From Candidatus Tenebribacter davisii (lineage in GTDB: Bacteria; Cloacimonadota; Cloacimonadia; Cloacimonadales; TCS61): a stretch of 64,000 nucleotides of DNA. The stretch is from assembly GCA_030765535.1 (NCBI GenBank), contig JAVCCH010000086.1:1-64000 (forward strand). The letters are read 5' to 3'. The notes beneath the pieces were generated by a model. It made no database searches and was not told the DNA's origin. It was given only the letters and a program-made list of their open reading frames with translations. Of this stretch, positions 40,901-49,902 are shown piece by piece; the stretch's first letter is position 1, and each line of letters opens with the position of its first letter. A program made the position numbers and the translations under genes.

Positions 40901-43146
40901 TAAATCTCAGGCTCACTCCTGTCAGCTGGAATCATATCTTCACTAAATACTGCCGTAAATGTAAAAGTATCTGAACCAACATCTGAGTCAGTAATAAGAG
41001 CCGGATTTGCTGTTAATGAAAGAACGGTTGGATTCTCAGTATCTATATCAAAAGCATCCGGTGCTGTATATGGTACCTGGATATTCCCAGCTTCATCAAC
41101 AGCATCAGCTACGGTAATATCAATATCCTCAATGTCTACTCCAGCATCCGCTATGAGATAAGTCATCTTGAAAAGTGTAGAGCTAAGCCATAATGGCGTT
41201 GGAGTTGGTAAGGTTGATGATACATCAGGAGCAAATTCAATAGTAGGATTTACGTTCATATCCATTGCTTCATAGAATTGTACCATAACTGTAAATGGTG
41301 TTCCAACTTCAGAATCAGTAATGAAAGGAGGAGTTGCTGTTAATGCATCTACCATTGGATTATCGGTATCTATGCTGAATACTTCCTCTTCAGTATATTC
41401 AATTTGAACATTTCCAACTTCATCTTCTGCCTCAGCAACGGTAATATCAATATCGTCAACTTCTATTCCTGCATCTGCTACATCATATGTCATCACAAAT
41501 GTATCAGAATCTGACCAGTCAGGATCAGGATTTGATAAAGTTGATGCTACATCAGGATCAAATTCGATTGTAGGATTTACAGTCATATCCATATCTTCAG
41601 AATATTCAACTGTTACAGAGAAGTTTCCTACTCCTACATCCAAATCTGAGATTAAAGCAATATTAGAAGATAAGGAAAGAACGGTTGGATTAAGAGTCTC
41701 AACCTCAAAAGCATCTACTTCTATACCTTCAAACTGGACATTGCCTGCTTCATCTTCGGCATCATTAACTGTAATGTCAATATCCTCAATTTCTACTCCA
41801 ACATCAACTACATCGTATGTCATCACGAATGTATCAGAATATGGCCATGAAGGATTAGGATTAACCAATGTTCCAGAAACAGCCGGATCAAATACAATAG
41901 TAGGATTTACCATCATATCCATATCTTCATTATAAACAACTTCAACTGAGAAATTGCCAGCTCCTGCATCAATATCTGTGATCATAATATCTGACGGTGT
42001 TATACTTCGAGCTGTTGGAGAAATACCATCTTTAATATTAACCCATGTAATTACAGTGTTCTGATCACCATAAATATCCTCAATGCAGAGAGTTGCAGTT
42101 AATCTTAGTCTATTGATACCAATTAAGAAAGGTGGTATGTCTGCAATTTCTAAAGTTACGATAGGACCATTTACAGCAAAAGCTACTATTGGAGAAGGAA
42201 CAGGAGTATCCAGAACTACTTCAAAATCACTGATCTGAACGCTAGAGAATTCAATATCTTCTGAAAAGAAAACATCAATGTAAGTATCTGCACCATCCTC
42301 CCTAGTTATTGCTTCCTCGATATAAGGTCCACCGCCATATACAGCAAGGTTAGCCATTGGATCACGTAGCGCAAACGGGTTATCGAGCATAGTATTGTGA
42401 AATCCTAATCTTGGTAACATCGGCACATAGCCCACGGTGGGATTCCCGCCATTTAATAAATTAGGATTGGGAATGTCCATCACATACGTATCATTTGGTA
42501 AGACTGTAGTTTCAAAACTGTCATGTTCCAAAGGAATTCCGGCGAATATACCATCTGTAAATTGGAAGATCGTAGTTGGATCATCGAAAGCACCTTGAGG
42601 AAACCAGGTCGGATTCAAAGGCTCTGTAAATCTTACTTTGATCTTATCAACATAATCATCTGAATTTGTATCGAAAGTATTCAGTTCAATAAGTAGAGGT
42701 GAAGCACCGTCAAATACAGGCTGCGGTGTAAATGTCTCTAAATATTCACCATAGATGTCCATAATTCTTCGTGTCGGATTACTGATATACCACAAAGTAA
42801 TATCACCAGTAAAACCTGTTCCAAGATTACTAGGCATAGTGATATGAGCTCTGAATATGTTATCACCTGCTGTCTCACCTGTATCCAGATAATCTATTAT
42901 AAGGGCATAAGAACCACCTACAATAAAATCACTATTAATGCCAGCCGCATTAAGTGCCACCCAATCGGTAGCACCTCCATCATCATCGATTGAGTTGGAC
43001 ATATAGATATCGAATGCATCAATCCAACCATCCAAGTTATCGTCTTCTGTTACAATATTGCTGACATTGCTTCTCTCTTGAGCAAAAGCAACAGTAAATA
43101 AACTTAAAATCAGCAGTATTACTAATAAGCAACTAATTTTTTTCAT
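34969..43146 (-). CDS. Giant (2725 aa) secreted repeat protein with type IX secretion C-terminal sorting domain
   Basis: Signal peptide MKKISCLLVILLILSLFTVAFAQ; 14 ~110-130 aa repeats (IDTENPTVVSLTANPALITDADVG...); PKD/cadherin-like VNNVNDAPVI region; C-terminal LYQNRPNPFNP...GVYFYRLITDSKTETKKMLLLK. Confidence 0.9.
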   Translation of the reverse strand: MKKISCLLVILLILSLFTVAFAQERSNVSNIVTEDDNLDGWIDAFDIYMSNSIDDDGGATDWVALNAAGINSDFIVGGSYALIIDYLDTGETAGDNIFRAHITMPSNLGTGFTGDITLWYISNPTRRIMDIYGEYLETFTPQPVFDGASPLLIELNTFDTNSDDYVDKIKVRFTEPLNPTWFPQGAFDDPTTIFQFTDGIFAGIPLEHDSFETTVLPNDTYVMDIPNPNLLNGGNPTVGYVPMLPRLGFHNTMLDNPFALRDPMANLAVYGGGPYIEEAITREDGADTYIDVFFSEDIEFSSVQISDFEVVLDTPVPSPIVAFAVNGPIVTLEIADIPPFLIGINRLRLTATLCIEDIYGDQNTVITWVNIKDGISPTARSITPSDIMITDIDAGAGNFSVEVVYNEDMDMMVNPTIVFDPAVSGTLVNPNPSWPYSDTFVMTYDVVDVGVEIEDIDITVNDAEDEAGNVQFEGIEVDAFEVETLNPTVLSLSSNIALISDLDVGVGNFSVTVEYSEDMDMTVNPTIEFDPDVASTLSNPDPDWSDSDTFVMTYDVADAGIEVDDIDITVAEAEDEVGNVQIEYTEEEVFSIDTDNPMVDALTATPPFITDSEVGTPFTVMVQFYEAMDMNVNPTIEFAPDVSSTLPTPTPLWLSSTLFKMTYLIADAGVDIEDIDITVADAVDEAGNIQVPYTAPDAFDIDTENPTVLSLTANPALITDSDVGSDTFTFTAVFSEDMIPADRSEPEIYLEERYLFDTITLIYSEWTNSYTKVWHYDVSDENTTELNITIYLSGGTDYPAGNYLIPYMEEDCVSVDTENPWVTGVTANPGSINALVTTFTLTVDYSENMNMTVYPTIVFDPDVSTTLINPVPLWTDSDTFVMTYDVIDNDVIENCVGYTITDAIDDPAGNTQIPFTEEEGFDINTDGPEVVELWPDPVEITDATVGDDMFTLTVVYDKCMNENIDPDITFPVENPLNTISFSYGEWYSQQQAENRGEEQSEGADCYYCYDIYVAYYDVIDVDETVPFVDVHVQGAVEACTGNPQDPYDEVDVFSIDTENPTVVSITPSMILISDSDAGAGNFSVQVEYSEVMDMTVNPTIVFDPLVPSTLSNPTPVWLSNTVFEMTYDVSDDGVDIVGIDVHVEGALDDPAGNDQVPYDEVDVFSIDTENPTVVSLTANPALITDADVGVDKFTFTVVFSEDMYPLARSNPEIGCLERYLFSTITLSYDEWPNPQTYVAHYDVVDINTTELDIDIYVSGFTDDPAGNVQIYYMEEDVVSIDTENPAVVNMTLSDLFITDVDAGGLFTVSLEYDEEMDMGVNPTIEFDPVVSATLIDPVPLWTDAFNFVLTYDIIDVGETVLDIDVHVEGALDDRAGNAQVVFDEADAFDIDTENPIVLSLTADPYLITDSDVGSDTFTLTAVFSEDMTAPTRSDPEIVLPERNLFSTALLISGGWTDTHTYVWHYDVVDLNTTELNLTVGVSGGTDYPAGNLQDPNPTWFADVASIDTENPWVTGLTPDPVLITDATVGIDMFTLTVDYSEDMLTDTTADPVISLTPNSTLTFNYGVWFDIDTYVAHYDVADVNEVGQDIDVLVEGALDDPAGNIQVPYEEEIVFSIDTANPTVVSLTAYPELISDDDVGVGQFTIEVEFSELMLKDGTADPVLTFPNEDPLNTITFISGDWLVYETTHDTYEAVYTVVDVNETVMGIDVHVDGAADFPDGNPQDPYDEADVFDIDTENPYVISVVADPLLITDSDEGPDMFTLTINYNENMYPDSRVMSDPLITFPVEDPSSTIVFSEGSWIDTDSYMAYYDVYDAGVTIWNIDVHVEGATDYPALNIQIPYDVADVFSIDTENPTVVSLIASPLLITDADVGTSMFTLEIGFSGSMMMTGIADPVITFPNEDPGTTIILNHGEWLYTDTYIAYYDVADAGVTLPDIDVHIEGAEDYPAENVMVPYEEADVFGIDTENPLSEVTSAMYNTAIACIEVEWEAYDYNGIQQVELYVNHDGLGFILADTDVTGNEDGTFSYCLEASSFICAEGLYEFYTIATDVPGNIETDIDPIVPVEVDIIATGFDITTTPESPEYGTYFSVNVAALDDAGMLDCDYSNVIHFLSNYPDDVTLPNEPYQTYGYQVYDNCISFEIMSDLVIEAYGMYPFENHSYSDPIEILYPTIEPPTNTTAYDVPGDEGGWIYIDYELSVNDPFHNEAEMPSIDYYVVESDADTTAAQNWQAVANVYLYDPPVENNASVMLQVPNGFVEYDYRMAAVIIDGSSSSDEMANMKSMNKEGPMVVYIHESGNSDDTWQSVWAYCGAAAGYPNANAVPFVQYPIVDFSFDEDTTDSSIDLNNVFDDEDLAYGDFLTFTYTGNSNIDVSVYEGIVTLTPDADWFGFEDIIFTATDDSMASVTDEVRVTVNNVNDAPVIIEFDPSASSITINETEMQTFLVIATDIDSEILAYQWFVDDIMQVDQTVSTYTYESDYYSAGTYLIKCIVDDGISEREGKVSKIDKSVESAMNKEESRASVSQEWELIVIDSDQSVVVNELVPDVGTIIIDEGEIINFSVDAFDPDGNDLEYSWQIDGVEQSIEATYDFITDENSAGEYEITLNVTDNFGEGESRDAIYYAWNVVVENVLDSGIVLTPLVSKLYQNRPNPFNPDTCILLDISENETGVLTIFNMKGQIVETQRFNSGTHNYLWNADNCSSGVYFYRLITDSKTETKKMLLLK
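37240..42030 (-). repeat. 14 tandem protein-coding repeats (~330-390 bp each)
   Basis: Each boundary encodes [I/V][D/E]T-x-NP (e.g. ATAGATACAGAAAATCC on the minus strand) then V-x-S-L-x-x-x-x-x-x-I-[ST]-D. Confidence 0.9.
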
Positions 43147-43253
43147 AATTTCCCCCCGAAATTATTCAATTTAGTTAGCTACGAAAGTACATTAGTACTA
43201 TTCATAATTCAATGTAAAACTAGATTGCGAAATTTTGCGATGTTATATATTAA

Positions 43254-43385
43254 TTAGCAGATTTTTATAAAAAAAAGACCTCAATTTAAATAGACAATAA
43301 AAAAGTTAGCAGCCTTTTAAAATGACCTCAATTTACAATTACATTTTAAACTTAGCAGTTTTACTTTCATAAAACCTCAATTTGA
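43254..43385. repeat. Three imperfect ~46-52 bp tandem repeats in the leader of the giant gene
   Basis: TTAGCAG at 43254, 43306, 43352, each followed 19-24 bp later by ACCTCAATTT at 43278, 43325, 43374. Confidence 0.7.
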
Positions 43386-43771
43386 CATCATTAATACCAT
43401 ATTTTTTGAATCTTGAGATTTTTTTTACGTACTAATACATCCTAAGCTTACAGAATCACAAATTTCTGAATTAAAATATTTTTTACAATTTCATGGCACT
43501 TGTGTTTGATAATTTATTTTTTTAGTACCGTATAAATTTAAAACTCGATTTCCTTTGTCAACAACTTTTTTATATTTAAATTATTATATGAGTATATATT
43601 AGACTTTAATTTGCATTATTAACTATTTATTATAAATATGCGCAACTAAATAATTTATATTATTTATTATATATACATATACATTAATTATAATTAATAA
43701 CTTCTAATAATTAATATATATGTCAGTGTAAACAATTTTTGCAAACTTAGTAACATAAATATTTAACTAAT

Positions 43772-45067
43772 TTATTTTGAACTGCATGCTTCACAAAGGT
43801 GATGCTTGCAATATTCATAATAGATATTTAGCAGTCCCTGCTGATTGATCGCATTTCTTTTAACTATCTTTTTCTGTTCAATATTAAGGAACTTTTCCAT
43901 GTATTGAGTAAGAAAATTTGAAGGTAATCCTGAAAAACTTTGGTAAATGGTATATACAGTTCCTTCCAAATTATTATATTTCTTTTCTCTGGAATAAACT
44001 ACTGCAAGAGGAAGAATAATATTAATTAGCAAGGTGTCAATACGTGTTTTGCCAAGTTTATATCTTTCCGGGAGATAATTATTTTTTATTTGGAAATAAG
44101 CGTATAATTTATTCTTAAAATCTCTTAATATAAAATTATCTTTTGGAAAAGAAAATGGTTTCAAAATATTATGAAAGATAGATGTTTCCAGGCTATCATA
44201 GATAATATCCGTAACCTGCAATATTCTCACTGCAGGATGATTAATGGGTCTTACCCTAAATAATTTCCAGCTGATATCGAGAATCTGTATTTGTGGAAAT
44301 TTTTGAAAAAGCGATATCCATTTCAGTTTCTGTTCATTGCAGATAATTGAAGGGATATGTTCAATTATTCCGGAAGAACATAATAAGATCGAAATGAACT
44401 CTTCTTTTGTCATACCTTTATTATAAAATTCTTTAAGATTTTTATAAGTCAAATTTGAAGCTATCTGCATCATTTGATATTTATTCTTACTGTAACCCAA
44501 TGCTTCCATAAAGCCCATATAGAATAGTTGATCGAAATCACTAAAGAAATGCTCAGCCGTAAATCTTTTAATTTTCTTCTCAAATCGCTTCATTCCCATC
44601 TGTTTGAGAAATTGTTCTGTTTCAGTTATATTCATATTATTGAATAAATCACAAGATCTATCTTTTTCTGAATACGGTTTATTAGAGTAGTGCTTAATTA
44701 GTTTACTTATATCTTCAGTTAATTGATCTTTAACCTCAAGAATCTCAATTCTAGTGCCATTTTCACTGATTGTATATGGTTTTTTATTTTTATTTTCGTA
44801 AACTAAATGCAATAAAACATTATTAAATTCGGGATTCTCATGATGAGAATGTGATTTCCAGTGATATGATGTTAAATCTATTTCAACATCTCCCTTAAGA
44901 GTTTGAGTATCTACTTCAATTATCGCATCTTTGAAATCTGGTCCGGAATCTGTATTCCAGCGACCAGGGAATTTAATATTAACTTGCTTTCCTGATTGTG
45001 TAAATAATTTTTCATTTAAATGTTGAGCATCCCAGATATGATACAAAAATTCTTCAGTAAACTTCAT
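43772..45067 (-). CDS. DUF2851 family protein
   Basis: EEFLYHIWDAQHLNEKLFTQSGKQVNIKFPGRWNTDSGPDFKDAIIEVDTQTLKGDVEIDLTSYHWKSHSHHENPEFNNVLLHLVYE. Confidence 0.8.
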   Translation of the reverse strand: MKFTEEFLYHIWDAQHLNEKLFTQSGKQVNIKFPGRWNTDSGPDFKDAIIEVDTQTLKGDVEIDLTSYHWKSHSHHENPEFNNVLLHLVYENKNKKPYTISENGTRIEILEVKDQLTEDISKLIKHYSNKPYSEKDRSCDLFNNMNITETEQFLKQMGMKRFEKKIKRFTAEHFFSDFDQLFYMGFMEALGYSKNKYQMMQIASNLTYKNLKEFYNKGMTKEEFISILLCSSGIIEHIPSIICNEQKLKWISLFQKFPQIQILDISWKLFRVRPINHPAVRILQVTDIIYDSLETSIFHNILKPFSFPKDNFILRDFKNKLYAYFQIKNNYLPERYKLGKTRIDTLLINIILPLAVVYSREKKYNNLEGTVYTIYQSFSGLPSNFLTQYMEKFLNIEQKKIVKRNAINQQGLLNIYYEYCKHHLCEACSSK

Positions 45068-45122
45068 AATAACTCCTTGTTAGCAATGAGTTTCGGCTAA
45101 CTTACATCATGTCATTAAAAAA

Positions 45123-46220
45123 TTATATAACAGGAAGGAATATCTCTCTTCTCCAAGTTTTAAGCAACTTATTACAAGACAAATTATCACTTTTTTTATC
45201 TTCTAAAAATTTTACCAAATCCGAACGTGTAGCGATTAATTCAACAGGCATATTTAATTCATGTGCCTTATCAGCAATAAATTTCTTAAGTTTTATTAAA
45301 TCATTGTTATTGATTATTATTCTTTGATGTTTTAATTGTAATTTTTCTTCATGAACTCTAGCTTTTTGTAATATTTTAATGATTTCATGACCATACTTCT
45401 TAATTTTTTCAGTTAGCATACCCTCTACATTTCCCAGTTCAGCGATATTTTTTGGATCCTTCATTACTATTTTAAATAGGATACCATCCTTAAAAATAAA
45501 AGTTTTTGGAATATTTTTGTTTTCAGCTTCCGTTTCTCGCCAAGCTGCTAAATATTTAAGAAGTTTAATATTATAATTGGATAATCTATTGATTATCTTA
45601 AACTTAAGGTATCTCTCCTCAGGACTAATTACCCGGTATGAATCCTTATCTTCATAAATTTTCATTTCATCAATGAGCCAATTCTCTAATCCATTATTTC
45701 TGGCTCTTTTTAGTAGTATCTCACGCATTTCACACATGTAGGTAACATCATCAATAGCATACTTGATCTGATTTTTCGTTAAAGGTCTTCTAGTCCAATC
45801 AGTTGTCGTTTCACTTTTGGATAAAGATACATTAAATAATTCATAAATTATTTTTGCTAAAGATGCAGTATGATCTAAACCGGCAAAACCAGCGGCACGA
45901 CGGGTATCAAATATATTTACAGGAACTACGTAATTACAAGATCTTGATAATATTAACAGATCCTGATGCGCATCATGCAGTATCTTAATAATATTTCTGT
46001 CAGCTAATATTTCTCCCAAAGCAGTGATATCTTTTAGGGCTATCGTATCAATTAGATAGTATTCATCTTTTGAGAAAGCAGCCTGGATCAATCCTAAAAT
46101 GGGATAATATGTTTTTCTCCAAAGAAATTCTGTATCAAGTGCTATGACTTTTTGCTGTTTTGCTTTTACAATAAATTCATTAAATTTATAGTTTGTATCA
46201 ATATAAAAATTATCGTTCAA
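45123..46220 (-). CDS. rnd: Ribonuclease D
   Basis: ALDTEFLWRKTYYPILGLIQ, KILHDAHQDLLIL, DWTRRPLTKNQIKYAIDDVTYM, HRDC-like C-terminus. Confidence 0.92.
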   Translation of the reverse strand: MNDNFYIDTNYKFNEFIVKAKQQKVIALDTEFLWRKTYYPILGLIQAAFSKDEYYLIDTIALKDITALGEILADRNIIKILHDAHQDLLILSRSCNYVVPVNIFDTRRAAGFAGLDHTASLAKIIYELFNVSLSKSETTTDWTRRPLTKNQIKYAIDDVTYMCEMREILLKRARNNGLENWLIDEMKIYEDKDSYRVISPEERYLKFKIINRLSNYNIKLLKYLAAWRETEAENKNIPKTFIFKDGILFKIVMKDPKNIAELGNVEGMLTEKIKKYGHEIIKILQKARVHEEKLQLKHQRIIINNNDLIKLKKFIADKAHELNMPVELIATRSDLVKFLEDKKSDNLSCNKLLKTWRREIFLPVI

Positions 46221-46276
46221 TTTAATTTACTCCCGTTATTAAAACATTATTTATCAACAAATAAAAAACAATTATG

Positions 46277-47377
46277 TTAATTTTTTACTTGTTTACTTAC
46301 TTCTTTAGCAATTGCAAAACAGGAGGTTAATCCAGGAGATTCTATCCCTATGCAATTTATAAAGTTACGAAACCCTTTCTCAGATTCTTCTTTAATATAA
46401 AAATCTCTAAAATTTCCATCTTCTTTTTGAAGTTTTGCTCTAATTCCACTATCATCAAGATGAATATCTTTATCGTTTACTTTTATATAATTATTTATAG
46501 CTTTGAGGAACTCAGGTTTATACTTCTCATTCATTTCGTAATTTACAGTATCAACGTAATAAGCATTTGGTCCGAAACGTACTTCTCCCTGCAGGTTAAT
46601 GGTTAGATGAATTCCCAGAAATATTCCTTTTGGATCAGGAACAGGATAGACCAGATGATCAATATTTTTTATTTTTGAAGATTTATAATATTCACCCTTG
46701 CAAAAATGTAATTTGAGGTCTTCTCTTTCTATATCAATCCCTACCATTTCTGCAATTTTATCTGAGTAGAGGCCGGCACAGTTGATAACTGAACTTGCCT
46801 GGTATTTTTCTCCATTTACAAACGTTACAATATATTTACCATTTTGGTAATTGATGGATATTACCTCCATATCATAAACAATAAATGCACCTAGTTTCTC
46901 AGACTCAATTTCTATTTTTCTCATCAGTTTGTGAGAATCTACTATTCCTGTTGATGGTACTTTTAATGCGTATTTGGCGATTATCTGCGATTCTAAAGCC
47001 TTGCATTCTTCTTCATCAATGATCTCTAGTTCATTAACTCCGTTTCTTTCACCATTCAGTTTTAATTCTTTTAGGACTTGAAGTTCTTCATCATCTTCAG
47101 CGATAATTAGTTTCCCGCAATTTTTATATGGAATTGAATATTGTTTTACAAACTGATAAAGGTCTATTGCTCCATTAACGCATAGTTTAGCTTTTAAAGA
47201 TCCCTGCGGATAGTAAATTCCAGAATGGATCACTTCACTATTTCTACTGCTTGTATGTCTTCCAAAAGAGTTTTCTTTTTCTACAACAACAACATCCTCA
47301 AATTTAGCAGAAAGCTCTTTGGCAACAGCTAATCCCACTACTCCTGCACCAATAATGAGGATATCTATCTGCTCCAT
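46277..47377 (-). CDS. FAD-dependent oxidoreductase, L-2-hydroxyglutarate oxidase-like
   Basis: IDILIIGAGVVGLAVAKELS, SSRNSEVIHSGIYYPQGSLKAKLCVNG, GIESPGLTSC. Confidence 0.88.
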   Translation of the reverse strand: MEQIDILIIGAGVVGLAVAKELSAKFEDVVVVEKENSFGRHTSSRNSEVIHSGIYYPQGSLKAKLCVNGAIDLYQFVKQYSIPYKNCGKLIIAEDDEELQVLKELKLNGERNGVNELEIIDEEECKALESQIIAKYALKVPSTGIVDSHKLMRKIEIESEKLGAFIVYDMEVISINYQNGKYIVTFVNGEKYQASSVINCAGLYSDKIAEMVGIDIEREDLKLHFCKGEYYKSSKIKNIDHLVYPVPDPKGIFLGIHLTINLQGEVRFGPNAYYVDTVNYEMNEKYKPEFLKAINNYIKVNDKDIHLDDSGIRAKLQKEDGNFRDFYIKEESEKGFRNFINCIGIESPGLTSCFAIAKEVSKQVKN

Positions 47378-47392
47378 GTTTTCCTTTTAAAA

Positions 47393-48229
47393 TTATTTGA
47401 TTTGAATATTGTCTATCAATCTTGTATTTTCTATAACTACAGCAATTGCTATTCTGCATCCGGATGCTACTTTTGGAATATGTTCTAAAGTATCAGGGTC
47501 AAATACTTCTATATAATCGATAATGCCGCCATTAGAATCTATCAAATCAGTCATTTGAGCGATTATTTTATTTGTAGAGTAAATTCCATCATCAAATAAT
47601 TTTTGAGCCAGCAGAAGCGAATTATGTAGGCATAAGGCTTTTCCTCTACCTACTGAAGATATATATTTATTGCGGGAACTTAAGGCAAGTCCGTCATTTT
47701 CTCTAATAATGGGGCAGCCAACGATTTTTGTATGAAAGTTCAGATCTTGTAACATTTGTTTTAAAATAGTTAATTGTTGAAAATCTTTTTCACCCATAAA
47801 CATAAATTCCGGATCAAGAATATTTATTAACTTGGTTACAATGGTTGTAACACCACGGAAATGTGTGGGACGTGACTTTCCACAAAGAATTTGAGTAATT
47901 TTCTCAACATTCACCCATGTTTTATAATCAGCCGGATACATTTGTTTGTCATTGGGGAAAAATACGTAATCTACTTTTAATTTGGAAAGAAGCTCAATAT
48001 CATGTTTGATATCTCTTGGATATTCACTGAGATCTTCATTAATGCCAAATTGAGTTGGATTCACATAAATACTTACAATAGTTATATCCGAAACTTTATT
48101 AGCTTCACTAATTAAACTTAAATGTCCCTCATGCAGGAATCCCATAGTTGGAACGAACCCTATCTTTCCATTTAGCTGCTGACGAATTTCCAGCATGGAT
48201 TCGATGCTATTGACAAGTATCGTTTTCAT
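47393..48229 (-). CDS. panC: Pantothenate synthetase
   Basis: GFVPTMGFLHEGHLSLI, NPTQFG, MGEKDFQQLTILKQM, GLALSSRNKYIS. Confidence 0.96.
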   Translation of the reverse strand: MKTILVNSIESMLEIRQQLNGKIGFVPTMGFLHEGHLSLISEANKVSDITIVSIYVNPTQFGINEDLSEYPRDIKHDIELLSKLKVDYVFFPNDKQMYPADYKTWVNVEKITQILCGKSRPTHFRGVTTIVTKLINILDPEFMFMGEKDFQQLTILKQMLQDLNFHTKIVGCPIIRENDGLALSSRNKYISSVGRGKALCLHNSLLLAQKLFDDGIYSTNKIIAQMTDLIDSNGGIIDYIEVFDPDTLEHIPKVASGCRIAIAVVIENTRLIDNIQIK

Positions 48230-48588
48230 TTTATTAAGTGATATTTTTTGTTTTCGTTATCATCGACGACAAGAATTTTTTGTGAATAGTTTTTAAGCTC
48301 TTCCTCATCTAACATACCATAATTTACAATTATAACTTTGTCATTTATACTAACTAAACGTGCAGCAGCACCATTTATACCAATCATACCACTACCGCTC
48401 TCACCTACCAGAACATAAGTTGAAAATCTGTTGCCATTACTTATATTGTAAATATCTACTTTTTCGCCATCTAGTATTCCTGTTTTATCTAAAAATATTT
48501 TATCAATAGTAATACTGCCAACATAGTTAAGATCACGCATTGTTATATTAGCACGATGTATCTTTGATAAAAGCATTGAACGTTGCAT
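48226..48588 (-). CDS. panD: Aspartate 1-decarboxylase (pyruvoyl)
   Basis: KIHRANIT...NYVGSITID self-cleavage GS, SGMIGINGAAARLV. Confidence 0.95.
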   Translation of the reverse strand: MQRSMLLSKIHRANITMRDLNYVGSITIDKIFLDKTGILDGEKVDIYNISNGNRFSTYVLVGESGSGMIGINGAAARLVSINDKVIIVNYGMLDEEELKNYSQKILVVDDNENKKYHLIK

Positions 48589-48654
48589 TTATCCTCCATA
48601 TAACTTTTAAATCGTAATCAATTATTTTTTTGTTAATTTTTTTGTAAACTAATT

Positions 48655-49902
48655 TTAAGTTTGATCTCCATCTTCTTTCCATTGCAACGCCATCATTTTT
48701 CCCTTTTCTTCATCAACAGTTTGAAGAATAATTACTCCCACAATAAAAAAAAGAACTACAGAAAGTATAGCCCATTTCTGTTCTCCTGTAATTCTAGCAA
48801 TTTCTCCGTAAACAAGAGGGCCCAAAATGGAAGCTATACGGCCGGTCACAGAATAAAAACCAAAGAATTCAGCCATTTTACTGTCCGGTGTAAGAAGTAC
48901 CAGCATTGCTCTACTACTGGATTGACTTGAACCTATTGCTATTCCTGCTAACATCCCAATGAAATAAAATTCTTTAATACTTTTACACATAAAAGCCCAT
49001 ATTACCACAGCAATCCAGATAATTATTGTTATACTTATAGTTTTTTTTGCACCAATTTTGTCAAAGATATACCCAAAAACAAGAGCACCGATCATAGAGG
49101 TTACATTTGCAATTACAAAATAGGTGATCAATTGCTTCGTATCCATTCCAAACCTGGTTGCACCGTAAATTGCAGCAAAACTTATTACCACAATAATTCC
49201 ATCATTATATATAAGATAACTGATAATAAATTTTATGAGTTCACGGAAATTTCTAATATTTTTATAAGATTGTTTTATGCGGATCAATGCTGTTCTTAAA
49301 TAATTTGTTCTTTTAGAAGGTTTCTTGATCTCTTTTAGAAGTATGAAAGTGGGAATTGCAAAAATTCCAAAAAAAGCAGCTACTGTTGGAAATACAAGCC
49401 GGATCCAGTTATTATGCACTAAAGGTAGCATAAGTAATAGTGCAGCCAGTCCGCCAATATACCCCACAGCCCATCCCCAGCCTGATACTTTTCCCATCTC
49501 ATTTCTAGAAGCTACGTCGGGTAATAGTGCATTGTAAAATACATTGCCACTATTAAAAGCAAAATTAGCTATGATGAAGAAGATCATTCCCTTAACAATA
49601 TCACCAGCATGAACAAAAAACAATAACGCAGTAAAAATAACAGTCAGATAGCAATTATAAAATAAAAACTTCTTTTTAGCTCTGGAAAAATCTGCGACAG
49701 CTCCAAATATTGGTGCTGTAACTGCAACCATCAGCATGGAGATACTGATTGCTCTTCCCCACAACGCTGTTCCAAGTTCACCTTGATTCACCACAACATT
49801 TCTAAAATAAACACTGTAGATCACAGTAACTATGATAGTTGTAAATGATGAATTTGCGAAATCATACATCACCCAGCCAAAGATATTTTTATTAAACTTC
49901 AT
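48655..49902 (-). CDS. MFS transporter, UMF1/Atg22-like
   Basis: GWVMYDFANSSFTTIIVTVIYSVYF; multiple TM segments. Confidence 0.88.
   Translation of the reverse strand: MKFNKNIFGWVMYDFANSSFTTIIVTVIYSVYFRNVVVNQGELGTALWGRAISISMLMVAVTAPIFGAVADFSRAKKKFLFYNCYLTVIFTALLFFVHAGDIVKGMIFFIIANFAFNSGNVFYNALLPDVASRNEMGKVSGWGWAVGYIGGLAALLLMLPLVHNNWIRLVFPTVAAFFGIFAIPTFILLKEIKKPSKRTNYLRTALIRIKQSYKNIRNFRELIKFIISYLIYNDGIIVVISFAAIYGATRFGMDTKQLITYFVIANVTSMIGALVFGYIFDKIGAKKTISITIIIWIAVVIWAFMCKSIKEFYFIGMLAGIAIGSSQSSSRAMLVLLTPDSKMAEFFGFYSVTGRIASILGPLVYGEIARITGEQKWAILSVVLFFIVGVIILQTVDEEKGKMMALQWKEDGDQT

Noticed and set aside
37240-42030. Regular ~340-bp repeats as a CRISPR or satellite array
   Set aside because: Repeats are in frame, diverged and encode a continuous protein domain series; no short identical repeat/spacer structure.
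43540-43760. Very AT-rich intergenic stretch as a candidate oriC
   Set aside because: No TTATCCACA-type boxes seen and no dnaA nearby; probably a promoter-rich or neutral spacer. GC skew was not computed.
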